This document shows positions 27,467 through 37,198 of a stretch of 38,197 nucleotides of DNA, piece by piece (within the stretch, counting starts at the first letter, position 1; each line of letters begins with the position of its first letter). The position numbers and the translations under genes are program-made. Source of the stretch: Methylocystis suflitae (GTDB lineage: Bacteria; Pseudomonadota; Alphaproteobacteria; Rhizobiales; Beijerinckiaceae); the NCBI RefSeq assembly GCF_024448135.1, contig NZ_JAMRYX010000174.1, positions 1-38,197 on the forward strand, read 5' to 3'. The notes beneath the pieces are model-generated. The model was not told the DNA's origin, did not search any database, and saw only the letters and a program-made list of their open reading frames with translations.

Positions 27467-28408
27467 ATGATCGCGCGCGATCTTATGAACAGCGACTTTC
27501 CTTATGTAACGGCGGACGCGGATCTCGATTACGTCGCGAAACTTCTCGCTGAATGCGGGCTGGGCGCCGTGCCCGTCGTCGACGACGACCTGGCGCCCAT
27601 CGGAATCGTGACGCGCAGCAATCTCGAACAGGCGCGCCCGCAACCCCTGCCCGACCTTGGCGCCATTCCGGGATTTCTGCTGCGCAACAGGCCTAAACCG
27701 GTATTTCACGCGAATGGTCGCGCGTTGCGCGAAGTGATGACGTCGCCGGCGATATCGATTTCCGACGTCGCCAAAGTTCCCGACATCGCGCGAATAATGG
27801 AGAGCCATAGCCTCAAGCGCATCCCCGTCGTTGAAGGGCACAAGATCATCGGCCTCGTGCTGCGCAAAGAAGTCATGGAGGCGATGGCGGGAGGCTTTAC
27901 GGCGATGGCGCTGGAAGCGCATCAGCGTCGTCCGCTTATCTCCCTTCCGCAGCAAACGGGCGATCGCTGCGCGGTCGCGACGGCGCAGGAATTTCGCGAA
28001 CTCGTCGCGGCGCATGAGCGTCAGCTCGACCTCGAACGCGCAGAGCGCCGACGGGCGGCGATCGAGCTGCGCGAGCAACGCATTCGCGAGCTCGCGAGCC
28101 AGCGGCTGACCGACCCCCAATGGCGAGAGATGCTGGAACAGGCGCGACGCAGCGCGGCGGCCGGGCTCACCGAACATGTGCTCATTCGGTTCCCGTCGCA
28201 GCTTTGCGCCGACGGCGGCCGCGCGATCAATGCGCCAGACCCCATTTGGCCGGCGACTCTGCGCGGCGAGCCAGCCGACGTCTTCCATCGGTGGCGTAAT
28301 GAACTGCACCCTCGCGGCTTTCGCATCGCCGCGCAAATCGTCGATTTCCCCGAAGGTCTGCCGGGCGACGCGGCGCTCTTCCTGATGTGGAACGCGGCCC
28401 GCAACTGA
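27467..28408 (+). CDS. Tandem CBS-domain protein with coiled-coil C-terminal region
   Basis: This 313-residue cytoplasmic protein has two CBS domains, residues about 4-58 (MNSDFPYVTADADLDYVA, LGAVPVVDDDLAPIGIVTR) and about 86-142 (VMTSPAISISDVAKV, RIPVVEGHKIIGLVLR). A charged, probably coiled-coil stretch (about 183-220, RQLDLERAERRRAAIELREQ) and a final domain of about 90 residues follow. CBS pairs usually sense adenine nucleotides. The C-terminal region is not one I recognise, so the output is unknown. Confidence 0.8.
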   Translation: MIARDLMNSDFPYVTADADLDYVAKLLAECGLGAVPVVDDDLAPIGIVTRSNLEQARPQPLPDLGAIPGFLLRNRPKPVFHANGRALREVMTSPAISISDVAKVPDIARIMESHSLKRIPVVEGHKIIGLVLRKEVMEAMAGGFTAMALEAHQRRPLISLPQQTGDRCAVATAQEFRELVAAHERQLDLERAERRRAAIELREQRIRELASQRLTDPQWREMLEQARRSAAAGLTEHVLIRFPSQLCADGGRAINAPDPIWPATLRGEPADVFHRWRNELHPRGFRIAAQIVDFPEGLPGDAALFLMWNAARN

Positions 28409-28415
28409 GCGGTCG

Positions 28416-28883
28416 TCAATCCCCGCCGACGCCTGTTTCCGCCCGCAGAGCGGCAAGCGAAGAATAACGCCGCGCGCGTCCGTTGGTCTGCACTTCGACT
28501 GAACCGTCTGAAAACATCACATAGACCGATCCGGCGGCCATATAACGGTCGACCTCAACCGGCGGCTTCGGCGGCGTCGTGGCGGCGACAGGCGGCTGCT
28601 GCTTCTGCTGCGGCGCCGGCGCCGGCGCGTCTTCGACCAGATCCGCCGTCGCGCTCGCCTGCATCGCCGGAACTTTGTCGGCGATGCGGCCCAAAACGCC
28701 GATCGCGCGGCCAAGCGCCATCGTCACCACGCCGCCAGAGACCGCCGTCGCGCCGCCGATGAACAGGCTCCAACCGCGCTCGAGCTGAATGTAATCCCAG
28801 CCAGCCCACATGCCGTAGGCGCCGGAGAGCGCAAGCGCGAGCCCGAGAAAAATGACGCCCAGGCCGTATCGTCTCATCGCCAT
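28416..28883 (-). CDS. Two-helix membrane protein with proline-rich linker
   Basis: This 155-residue protein has two membrane segments (about residues 7-28 and 40-63), a proline/alanine/glutamine linker (about 82-110), and a short C-terminal globular part (YMAAGSVYVMFSDGSVEVQT). I recall similar proteins in Rhizobiales but no function. It is convergent with the CBS gene. Confidence 0.65.
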   Translation of the reverse strand: MAMRRYGLGVIFLGLALALSGAYGMWAGWDYIQLERGWSLFIGGATAVSGGVVTMALGRAIGVLGRIADKVPAMQASATADLVEDAPAPAPQQKQQPPVAATTPPKPPVEVDRYMAAGSVYVMFSDGSVEVQTNGRARRYSSLAALRAETGVGGD

Positions 28884-29270
28884 CCTTCAGTGATTGTCCG
28901 GGCGGGAACCTATCACAAGCCGCGCCGACCGCCATATGAAGGCAAGTCCGCGGGAAAGACGCGCGAATACTTCCACGCGTACTTGCACGCGCGCGCAGCG
29001 CCGCGCCGCCGCTAAATTTTTGATCAAGATATATGTATGTTACATGTTATAACATCAATATGTAGTAGTTTAATTTATCTGCCATACCCGCGATGGGTTA
29101 TGCTTTATCGTGTAATTTCAATTAGATAATAGTATTTAAAAGATGCGGCATGGTGTCACATCGTAATTCGATCAATCAATACAAACGTCATCGTTACAGC
29201 GTCGACGCGCGCATGCGGTGGGGAAGTCGCCGGAACCGGTCGACGTCGGCAATCGTGGGGAGAACCGTAG
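28884..29270. other. AT-rich leader region before the lone pmoD homologue
   Basis: This 387-base gap becomes sharply AT-rich at about 29011-29150, unlike its surroundings. It contains a perfect 12-base palindrome ATGTTATAACAT (29044-29055), TTTTGATCAAGAT just before it, and TAGATAAT near 29125, a possible -10 element. It probably holds the promoter and control sites of the pmoD-like gene. No convincing gene is seen. Confidence 0.5.
29044..29055. promoter_or_regulatory. Perfect 12-base palindrome upstream of the pmoD homologue
   Basis: ATGTTATAACAT is self-complementary over all 12 bases and lies in the AT-rich block about 215 bases before the gene. It may be an operator, but no regulator can be assigned. 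Confidence 0.3.
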
Positions 29271-29882
29271 ATGGCAAGTTTAACTGGCGTGCGCGGGCTG
29301 CTGGCCGGCGCAGTGATGGCGGCCGTAGCTTTTTTTGTCGCGCCATCAGCCGCTTTCGCACATGGCGGCGTGATGCTCGAGCAAGATGAGTGCGTGCTGC
29401 GGATCGGTCCGAACACAATGCACTTCATCGGCTATCAGCGCTCGGGAGAAGAAGCGGAGTTTTGCGAGGACATCGCCAAAACCGGGCCGACCGTCATTGC
29501 GCTCACAGCGGTTTCGCCTGAGCTGCGCGACATGGCGATCGGCATCCGCATCGTTAAGGATGTCGGCGAAGAAAAAGAAAAGGCCAACCTCAATGCGGTC
29601 ACCGTCGCCTATATCGAGCCGAAGGTCTATCGCAACGGCACCATGACCTTCGAACACGACTTCAAGGATGCTGGTCGTTATGTCGGAATCGTCACGGTGC
29701 GCGACGATCTTGGCAATGAATGGGTCTCGCGCTTTCCCTTCTCAGTAGGGTTGTACACCTTCTGGGGGCTGATCGAATATATCCTCTACGCCGTCGGCTT
29801 CTTCTCGCTTGTCGGCCTGATGTGGTGGATGCTGCGCGCAGGCGCAAAGAAGAAGACGCAAGCGGGCGACGCCATCGCCTAA
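29271..29882 (+). CDS. PmoD-family copper protein, divergent stand-alone copy
   Basis: This 203-residue protein has a signal peptide (cleavage near SAAFA), a periplasmic domain with the PmoD pattern, and one C-terminal membrane anchor (about residues 165-190). PmoD proteins of methane and ammonia oxidisers bind a CuA-like dinuclear copper site at a dimer interface through Cys and Met. Here C41, M50, H51 and C65 are visible (DECVLRIGPNTMHFIGYQ, EFCEDI), but the Met beside the first Cys is absent and the later Met is shifted one place compared with the copy at 37199. It stands alone, far from pmo or cop genes, between its own leader and a strong terminator. Confidence 0.82.
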   Translation: MASLTGVRGLLAGAVMAAVAFFVAPSAAFAHGGVMLEQDECVLRIGPNTMHFIGYQRSGEEAEFCEDIAKTGPTVIALTAVSPELRDMAIGIRIVKDVGEEKEKANLNAVTVAYIEPKVYRNGTMTFEHDFKDAGRYVGIVTVRDDLGNEWVSRFPFSVGLYTFWGLIEYILYAVGFFSLVGLMWWMLRAGAKKKTQAGDAIA

Positions 29883-29902
29883 GCAAGCGGCCCGAAGATT
29901 GC

Positions 29903-29937
29903 AGCATGGCTCGGTCGCCGACGAGCCATGCTTTTTT
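29903..29937 (+). terminator. Rho-independent terminator of the pmoD homologue
   Basis: AGCATGGCTCG (29903-29913) pairs perfectly with CGAGCCATGCT (29922-29932), followed by TTTTTT. It begins 20 bases after the stop codon and isolates the gene from sodB. Confidence 0.92.
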
Positions 29938-30069
29938 GTCGCTACAAAGCGAACATAGCTGCGCCGTTCGGGATCTCGCGATATTGCCGCATGCGGCGCG
30001 CGGGTTTAGTTAAGCGCGTGCAGCTGAGGCTGACAGGCTACGCTCGTCTAACGTATTCAGGAGAGAATT

Positions 30070-30663
30070 ATGTCCTTCACCCTGGAAGATCTGCCTTATC
30101 CCTACGACGCTCTGCAGCCTTATCTTTCCCGCGAGTCCTTCGAATATCACCACGACAAGCATCATGCGACCTATGTCGCCAATGCCAATAATCTGGTGAA
30201 AGGCACCGAATACGAGGGCAAGCCGATCGAAGAAGTGATCGTCACCGCCTACAATCGCAACACGCCGATCTTCAACAACGTCGCCCAGCATTTCAACCAT
30301 CATCACTATTGGAAGTGGATGAAGCCGAACGGCGGCGGCGCCATCCCCGGCAAGGTCGAGAAGGCGATCATCGAGTCCTTCGGCTCGGTCGATAAATTCC
30401 GCGAAGAATTCCAGAAGGAAGGCCTCGGCCAATTCGGCTCCGGCTGGGTGTGGCTCGAAGCGAAGGATGGAAAGCTCGCCATTCGCAAGACGCCGAACGC
30501 CGAAAATCCCCTCATCCACGGCGCAGCGCCGATCCTCGTCGCCGACGTCTGGGAACACTCCTATTACATCGACTATCGCAATCGTCGCGCCGACTACCTG
30601 AAGGCGTTTCTCGACCATCTCGTCAATTGGGAGCATGTCGAGGAAATGTTCGACGCGGCGTAG
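30070..30663 (+). CDS. sodB: Superoxide dismutase, Fe/Mn family (Fe-type features)
   Basis: This 197-residue enzyme converts superoxide to hydrogen peroxide and oxygen. Metal ligands are visible in EYHHDKHHATYV (first His), VAQHFNHHHYW (second His) and DVWEHSYYIDY (Asp and last His). The Gln in AQHFNH is the position used by iron enzymes, so Fe or cambialistic use is likely. GGAGAG precedes the ATG. No signal peptide is present, so it is cytoplasmic. Confidence 0.95.
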   Translation: MSFTLEDLPYPYDALQPYLSRESFEYHHDKHHATYVANANNLVKGTEYEGKPIEEVIVTAYNRNTPIFNNVAQHFNHHHYWKWMKPNGGGAIPGKVEKAIIESFGSVDKFREEFQKEGLGQFGSGWVWLEAKDGKLAIRKTPNAENPLIHGAAPILVADVWEHSYYIDYRNRRADYLKAFLDHLVNWEHVEEMFDAA

Positions 30664-30677
30664 CGTCACTTCAATCC

Positions 30678-30713
30678 GCGCGGCGCGCCTAATTCGCGCG
30701 CCGCGCATTTTTT
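30678..30713 (+). terminator. Rho-independent terminator of sodB
   Basis: An 11-bp GC stem (30678-30688 with 30696-30706) is followed by ATTTTTT. It covers the end of the convergent membrane-protein gene and may serve both. Confidence 0.9.
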
Positions 30714-31156
30714 GAGTTGTGAATAAGCGCCGAGGCGACAAGCAGCAAAAGCGCCGCAAAGGCGAGCACGGCCGCCACGGCATGCGAATCTTCCCATTGA
30801 CGTCGCGCCGCCTCGAACGCCGCGGGCGTCTTGGTCCAATTATGCGTCGCGACATTCATGGGATAGGTCCACGTCCAGAAGATCGCCTGCGTTCCCGTAA
30901 GCGTTACGAAGGAGGCGAACGACAGGACCGCGGCAATCCGGTTGCGGCGAACGGCGATCGTATGCGCCAGCGTCGTCAGTAGTGCGAGAACGACGGCAAT
31001 TCCGAAATAGGCCCAGCCGGCGTAGATCTGCTGAACAATCATGTAGTCGGCCGGTGAAAGCGCCATCTTATTGGCGCGCTCGAAGAAATGCGCGCCCGCT
31101 GGAATGACGCATAGCGCGACGCTCGTGATCGCGGCGATCTGCAAGCCCAAAAGCAT
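30689..31156 (-). CDS. Four-helix membrane protein, DUF1772-like
   Basis: This 155-residue inner-membrane protein has four predicted helices, with ATHNWTKTPAAFEAARRQWE before the last one, a pattern I know from DUF1772-like (anthrone-oxygenase-related) proteins in alphaproteobacteria. No catalytic function is established for the bacterial members. It ends within the sodB terminator. Confidence 0.7.
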   Translation of the reverse strand: MLLGLQIAAITSVALCVIPAGAHFFERANKMALSPADYMIVQQIYAGWAYFGIAVVLALLTTLAHTIAVRRNRIAAVLSFASFVTLTGTQAIFWTWTYPMNVATHNWTKTPAAFEAARRQWEDSHAVAAVLAFAALLLLVASALIHNSKNARRAN

Positions 31157-31197
31157 CAGCGGCTTCCTTCACGGCGCCTATAGGCCGCTCGGCGCGG

Positions 31198-31746
31198 TCA
31201 ATCAGCGGCGATTTTCGGCTGCGACTCGACGACTCGCTTAAGCTCAGCGAGGCCGCGATCGAATTGCGCCCCGACCGTCTTGTCGATGTTCAAAAACTTA
31301 TGCATTGCCTTGCCCACAAATTCGTGGTGGCCGGACATCACCCAGGTGACTTCCGTGCTGCTCTCGCCCAAAGGCTTGAGATTGAATTGGACGTCGTGCT
31401 TGGCTTTGAACGGCTTTTCGAATGCGAGCTTGATGCCAACGCGCTCGCCCTGGCGGCTCTCGACGATCTCCATGTGGCCGACGCCGACCTGCTTGTCGCC
31501 GGACCATGAATAGGTCGCCCCATAGCCCTGCGGCGTCCCTCCATATTCTTCCTTCATATTGGGGTCGAGCTTGGCCCAGGGCGACCAGTCGGCCCAATTG
31601 TGAAAATCATTGATGTGGCGAAAAACCACTTCCGGCGGGGCGTCGATCACGATCGAGCGCGCGATGCGGAATTTATCGGGCAGGAAGGAGATGTAGGCGA
31701 TCAGCGCGCTGACGAGAGCGAGGAGAAGGAGAGCGAAAATCGTCAT
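31198..31746 (-). CDS. SRPBCC-superfamily (polyketide cyclase-like) protein with membrane anchor
   Basis: This 182-residue protein has an N-terminal membrane helix (FALLLLALVSALIAYISFL) and a START-like SRPBCC domain (about residues 28-165) with RSIVIDAPPEVVFRHINDF and WADWSPWAKLDPNMK. Such domains bind hydrophobic ligands; the ligand is unknown. ATG 31746 is chosen because it starts the anchor; the frame continues to 31863 without support. Confidence 0.83.
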   Translation of the reverse strand: MTIFALLLLALVSALIAYISFLPDKFRIARSIVIDAPPEVVFRHINDFHNWADWSPWAKLDPNMKEEYGGTPQGYGATYSWSGDKQVGVGHMEIVESRQGERVGIKLAFEKPFKAKHDVQFNLKPLGESSTEVTWVMSGHHEFVGKAMHKFLNIDKTVGAQFDRGLAELKRVVESQPKIAAD

Positions 31747-31930
31747 GGTGCAGGTCTCCGCACGAGCGTGAGTCCGTCGACCGAACGGCCCACGGACTTG
31801 CAATTTAGTTCCGCGGTCACCGGGCCGAGAGACTTTGCCCTCCTGGCGAAGCCACTCGCCCACGGCCCGCCGCCTGACGCGCTGGGCGTCAGTTTAGAGC
31901 GGCGGGCGCAATGCGCAACGCATTGTGGGG

Positions 31931-33603
<1,673 letters not shown>

Positions 33604-33837
33604 ATGTCGCTCGTTGACAAATTTGAAGATCAGATGGAGCCCGCCTTCACGCGCAGCTTCGATAGGGATTCCGCGCGTCGCCAGTTTCGCGTTTCGCTTT
33701 TGCTGGTCGCCGCCATGGCGATGGCCGCATTCGTTCTCGGCTTCGCCCTCCCGATCGGTTCGCCCGTGCAGAAGGCCACGCCTGTTGCGACCGACGGCGG
33801 CGTTTTCGCCGGGAGACTGGTGACGATCGACCGCTAA
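33604..33837 (+). CDS. Small single-helix membrane protein
   Basis: This 77-residue protein has a charged N-terminal 32 residues (MSLVDKFEDQMEPAFTRSF...) and one membrane helix (about 33-53, VSLLLVAAMAMAAFVLGFAL), then a short periplasmic tail. GAGAGGA lies about 10 bases before ATG 33604, which supports this start. I do not recognise the family. Two terminators follow it. Confidence 0.65.
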   Translation: MSLVDKFEDQMEPAFTRSFDRDSARRQFRVSLLLVAAMAMAAFVLGFALPIGSPVQKATPVATDGGVFAGRLVTIDR

Positions 33838-33868
33838 TCTTCCGCAAATTTCACAAGCGGTAAGTCAG

Positions 33869-33898
33869 GCGCGCGTCTGTTGACGCGCGCAATCTTTT
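33869..33898 (+). terminator. Rho-independent terminator, first of two
   Basis: GCGCGCGTC (33869-33877) pairs with GACGCGCGC (33882-33890) around TGTT and is followed by AATCTTTTT. Confidence 0.85.
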
Positions 33899-33911
33899 TG
33901 GCGGGTTGCAA

Positions 33912-33939
33912 ACCGGCTGCTTTTCAGCGGCCGGTTTTT
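33912..33939. terminator. Second hairpin, between the small gene and pmoF
   Basis: ACCGGCTGC (33912-33920) pairs with GCGGCCGGT (33927-33935), one G-T pair, with TTTT after it on the plus strand. It also stands downstream of pmoF on the minus strand, so it may work in both directions. Confidence 0.7.
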
Positions 33940-33976
33940 GATTGCGTGACACTGACAAGACCCACTTAGTCCGCGA

Positions 33977-34555
33977 TCACTTCTTATCCATGTGATGGTG
34001 CTCGTGATGCGGGGCGCCGCCTTCCTTAGGACCGGCGGAGTCCTGGCCATGCGCCTTTTGCCAGCGTTCCATAGCTTCGGCGTCATGCGCATGGGTCGCG
34101 TCCGGCGCGTCGATCGCCGCGTCAACAACCACTTCGCCGGCCTTTTCGAAGACGAGCGTCATCTCCAGGCCCCAGCCCACCTCAAGATGCTTCTTGATGT
34201 CCAACAGCGTCACATAGACGCCGCCAGGCGCGAGCGTGACTTTCGACTTGGGCGGCAGGACGATCGGCGTAATGAGTTCGAGCTTCTTAGCGTCGCCGTG
34301 GATCTCGGCCTTCCCGAATTTTTCCGACTTGACCGCGATCAGCTTGTCGGGCGTCGCGCCATTATTGTGCAGCATTGCGTAGAACTGCGCCTTGTTGTCG
34401 CCGTCGACGGGGGCGCGAAGCCAAGGGTGCTCCACTTTCAGATTGCCAACGTCGTACTCATGCGCCGACGCGGAACCGCGCCCGGCGAAGAGCCCGAGCG
34501 CCGTCCCGGTGAGCAGAGTCCCGCCGGTCAGCAAAAATTCACGCCGCTTCAGCAT
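33977..34555 (-). CDS. pmoF: PCuAC-domain periplasmic copper chaperone, PmoF1/PmoF2-like
   Basis: This 192-residue protein has a Tat-like signal (KRREFLLTGG) with cleavage near SASA-H, a PCuAC (DUF461) domain at about residues 33-150, and a His-rich tail ending HHEHHHMDKK. Classical PCuAC proteins bind Cu(I) with HxnMx21-22HxM; here only the first His (AEIHGDAKK) remains, and GGVYVTLL replaces the usual GGYHxML. Methanotroph PmoF1 and PmoF2 also lack that motif and bind Cu(II) with a histidine-brace-like site. Cleavage after SASA would expose an N-terminal His, which fits a brace. It is the last gene of the pmoD-copC-copD unit. Confidence 0.85.
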   Translation of the reverse strand: MLKRREFLLTGGTLLTGTALGLFAGRGSASAHEYDVGNLKVEHPWLRAPVDGDNKAQFYAMLHNNGATPDKLIAVKSEKFGKAEIHGDAKKLELITPIVLPPKSKVTLAPGGVYVTLLDIKKHLEVGWGLEMTLVFEKAGEVVVDAAIDAPDATHAHDAEAMERWQKAHGQDSAGPKEGGAPHHEHHHMDKK

Positions 34556-34673
34556 CTCGCTTCTCCCATTTGCGCCGGACCTTTTCTCTTCGCCGGCCTG
34601 ACTGGCATCATGACGAAGGATGCGTCCCTCCGATAGGCTCGCGCCTCGTTCACGCTTGCGACAATATGGCGCG

Positions 34674-36599
34674 CTAATGCGAATGCAGGCTGATCTCGAT
34701 CAAGGGTTCACGGGCGAGTTCGGCGGCGAGCCCAGATAGTTTCTGAGTATTCCCGTCGTCGGGCGCGAATGTGCGGAAACGCGCCCGAATGTAGCCGGAA
34801 CGATCGACGAGGAAATGCGCCTCTTCGATCTCCTCGGAGGGCGTTTCATTGGGGTAGCGATTGATCACCGAATAGGCGGTCTCAACCGCCTTGGGATGAA
34901 CAACCTCTCGACCTTTCGCCTCCTGCGGGCAGGCCGCGTCATAGATCGTCACCTGGTTTACGCCAGCGGCCTTGGCGGCGTCATGCGCGATCTTCACGCT
35001 TGCCGCGCGCGCCGTGGGATCGCCGTTTGACGACCCGCAGCGCGCAAAGGAGACCAGGGTTGGAACGCCGCGCAGCTTGAAGAGAGACGTTGCATTCTCC
35101 TCCGGATCGATCAGCGCGAAATCCGGCGCGATCAGCCATTGAATCATGGGCTGAGGGCTCATGAAGCGCGCGCGGTTTGAATAGGACATCATCAGCAGGA
35201 AGTTGATCACGTCCCAGCGGTCGTCGACGTCGAGCTGCTCGCCAAAGGCCGGCATGACGCCGCTTTGTCCGCCATGAGTCAGCCAGTGGAAAATGTCGCC
35301 AATCGTATGGGTGCCGACATGCGGCGCAGTCAAATCGGCGGGTTGCACGGGGAGTCCTTGCTGGTTCTTGAGGTCTTTGGCGAGGGGACCATTGCCTTCG
35401 CCCTGCGCGCCGTGGCAACCGATGCAGTATTCCTGAAAATGCGACAGCCCGCGCGCCACTGATTCCGCGGTGTAATCCTGCGTTGGATCGTCGTACGTGT
35501 CTGTGTAGGCTTCTGTCGCGAATGACACGGCGAGCGAAATCGCCGCCGCGGCGGAAATGGCTGGCGTTGCGTAGAGACGATACTGGCGAGTCGATGGCGT
35601 CCACCAGATCAGCGCCGCCATGATTGCGAGCACGACAGCGGCGATGCCCCACCACCAGATCGAACTGAACATCGCTGGATTCTGTCCCCACGTCGCGATG
35701 TAGGACAGGCGAAATGGCAATGGCCAATAGAGACTGGTTTCATGCGAGGCTGGCGTGATGACCGCGATGTAGCCGGCGATCGACAGCAAGGCGAGCGCAA
35801 AGACCGACTCGCCCGCGCCGACCTTGCTGTACCAGCGGACGTTGAATTCGCCTTCGGGCCGGCGCGTGATGTAGCGCGCGAGCGCCAGCGCAGCGAGCAA
35901 GACGGCGCACAGAAAGACGAGCTTCAGCGTGAGCATCCGACCATAGGGCGTCGCCAGCAGATTGGGGATGCTTCCGACGTTCTCCCAGGCGATCGCAAAT
36001 CCCGAGACGGCGACGATCGCCATAGCGACCTTTGCGATGAACGACCAGCGTTCGGCGAGCCGCGCCGCCACTTCCGGCGGTTTGCCGCGCGCCGTGAACA
36101 TCCACCAGACGAGGCCGAGCAAGCCGCCAAGCCAAGTGAGGCCGGCGGCCGTGTGGAGAAGGAAACTCACCTGTGTCCATCGCGGCAGGCCGTCGTCGAT
36201 GGCGTGGCCGGTCACTGAAACAACGGCGATAAGGACCACGCCGACCCACAGCGTCACCTGATCGAGCAAATCCGAGGCGACGAAGAGACGCGCCGCCGCG
36301 AGCGCCGCGAAGAGGAACGCGATCAGTTGCGTCCCGATCCAGGCGTTTCCGACGCTCGTGTTGACGGTAAACTCCCACAGCGTGTCGAATTCGATCGGAC
36401 GATCGGCGGGAAAGATCGCACGCGCGGTGACATACAGCAGCGCAAAGCCGAAAAGTGCGCGCGCCAGCGCCAGCGCCGCGACCGCAGGCTTGAAGCGCCC
36501 GCTGTCCTCGCCAATGAGACGCGGCAGGAGCAGGAGCCCGACAGCGAGGGCCGCGGGCAAGCTCAGTAGGAAGCGGATCGCAGCAAGAGAGAGATACAT
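34674..36599 (-). CDS. copD: CopD-family copper transporter fused to cytochrome c and a thioredoxin-like domain
   Basis: This 641-residue inner-membrane protein has three parts. Residues about 1-370 form the CopD membrane domain, with HTAAGLTWLGGLLGLVWW and ATPYGRMLTLKLVFLC, thought to move copper into the cytoplasm. Residues about 380-475 form a cytochrome c domain with C392-I-G-C395-H396 and a likely axial M449 (SGVMPAFGEQ). Residues about 485-641 look like a degenerate thioredoxin/SCO-type fold (VPTLVSFARCGSSNG, HFLVDRSGYIRARFRTF) with single cysteines instead of CxxC or CxxxC. A heme-bearing CopD could couple copper transport to copper reduction. It lies between copC and pmoF on the same strand. 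Confidence 0.88.
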   Translation of the reverse strand: MYLSLAAIRFLLSLPAALAVGLLLLPRLIGEDSGRFKPAVAALALARALFGFALLYVTARAIFPADRPIEFDTLWEFTVNTSVGNAWIGTQLIAFLFAALAAARLFVASDLLDQVTLWVGVVLIAVVSVTGHAIDDGLPRWTQVSFLLHTAAGLTWLGGLLGLVWWMFTARGKPPEVAARLAERWSFIAKVAMAIVAVSGFAIAWENVGSIPNLLATPYGRMLTLKLVFLCAVLLAALALARYITRRPEGEFNVRWYSKVGAGESVFALALLSIAGYIAVITPASHETSLYWPLPFRLSYIATWGQNPAMFSSIWWWGIAAVVLAIMAALIWWTPSTRQYRLYATPAISAAAAISLAVSFATEAYTDTYDDPTQDYTAESVARGLSHFQEYCIGCHGAQGEGNGPLAKDLKNQQGLPVQPADLTAPHVGTHTIGDIFHWLTHGGQSGVMPAFGEQLDVDDRWDVINFLLMMSYSNRARFMSPQPMIQWLIAPDFALIDPEENATSLFKLRGVPTLVSFARCGSSNGDPTARAASVKIAHDAAKAAGVNQVTIYDAACPQEAKGREVVHPKAVETAYSVINRYPNETPSEEIEEAHFLVDRSGYIRARFRTFAPDDGNTQKLSGLAAELAREPLIEISLHSH

Positions 36600-36714
36600 T
36601 TTTGTTTCGCCCGATATCCTCTGGCGCTCATCTCATCAGCTCGCGCGAGATTCGAGAAACGAACGGCATGTCTCGCAAGCGTAACCGCGAGCTGGTCCAC
36701 GCGCCCGATCGCCC

Positions 36715-37137
36715 TTACTTGGCGTCCACGGTGAACTCGTAGTTTCCCTCGACGATGTGGCCGTCCGTGGAGAGCACGCGGTAGCGCACGATGTATTTGC
36801 CGGGCGCGAGGTCCGGCGCATTGGCCGACAATTCGCGCGGCTTGTCGGGAACGGCGCTATTCCCTTGGGCGAGCACCTTGCCGTCGGGCGTTTCTATGGT
36901 GATCTTCGAGTACGGCGGCTCGACTCCGCCGCCGAACCGCAACTTGATGGTCTTTGGCGGCGCCGCGACATGTTCCTTGGAGGATGGCGCAGCGTCGACA
37001 AGGAAAGAATGCGCCAGCGCCGAGCTCGTCCCAAACGCGGCTACGATGACGCTGGCGCAAGCCCCGGCGGCGGCGGAGAAGCCAAACCCGGCCTGACGGC
37101 GCACGCGCGCCGGCGAAGTTCTGTCAGCGTTGGTCAT
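36715..37137 (-). CDS. copC: CopC-family periplasmic copper-binding protein
   Basis: This 140-residue protein has a signal peptide ending at SALA before HSFLVDAAP, so the mature N-terminus is His, and LSTDGHIVEGNYEFTV at the end supplies the Asp and His. These three form the Cu(II) site of CopC. There is no Met-rich loop, so it is a Cu(II)-only type. ATG 37137 is chosen over the longer frame to 37332. It follows pmoD by 61 bases and precedes copD by 115, as in methanotroph copper clusters. Confidence 0.92.
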   Translation of the reverse strand: MTNADRTSPARVRRQAGFGFSAAAGACASVIVAAFGTSSALAHSFLVDAAPSSKEHVAAPPKTIKLRFGGGVEPPYSKITIETPDGKVLAQGNSAVPDKPRELSANAPDLAPGKYIVRYRVLSTDGHIVEGNYEFTVDAK

Positions 37138-37198
37138 AGCGTCGCTCCCCAGAGGCCTGAGCCCTTTTTGTTTGAGATGTTTACGGGTGTCGCGGCAT

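Noticed and set aside
27425-28456. Minus-strand open frame of 343 codons opposite the CBS protein
   Set aside because: CBS motifs on the plus strand are clear; the antisense translation has no recognisable domain.
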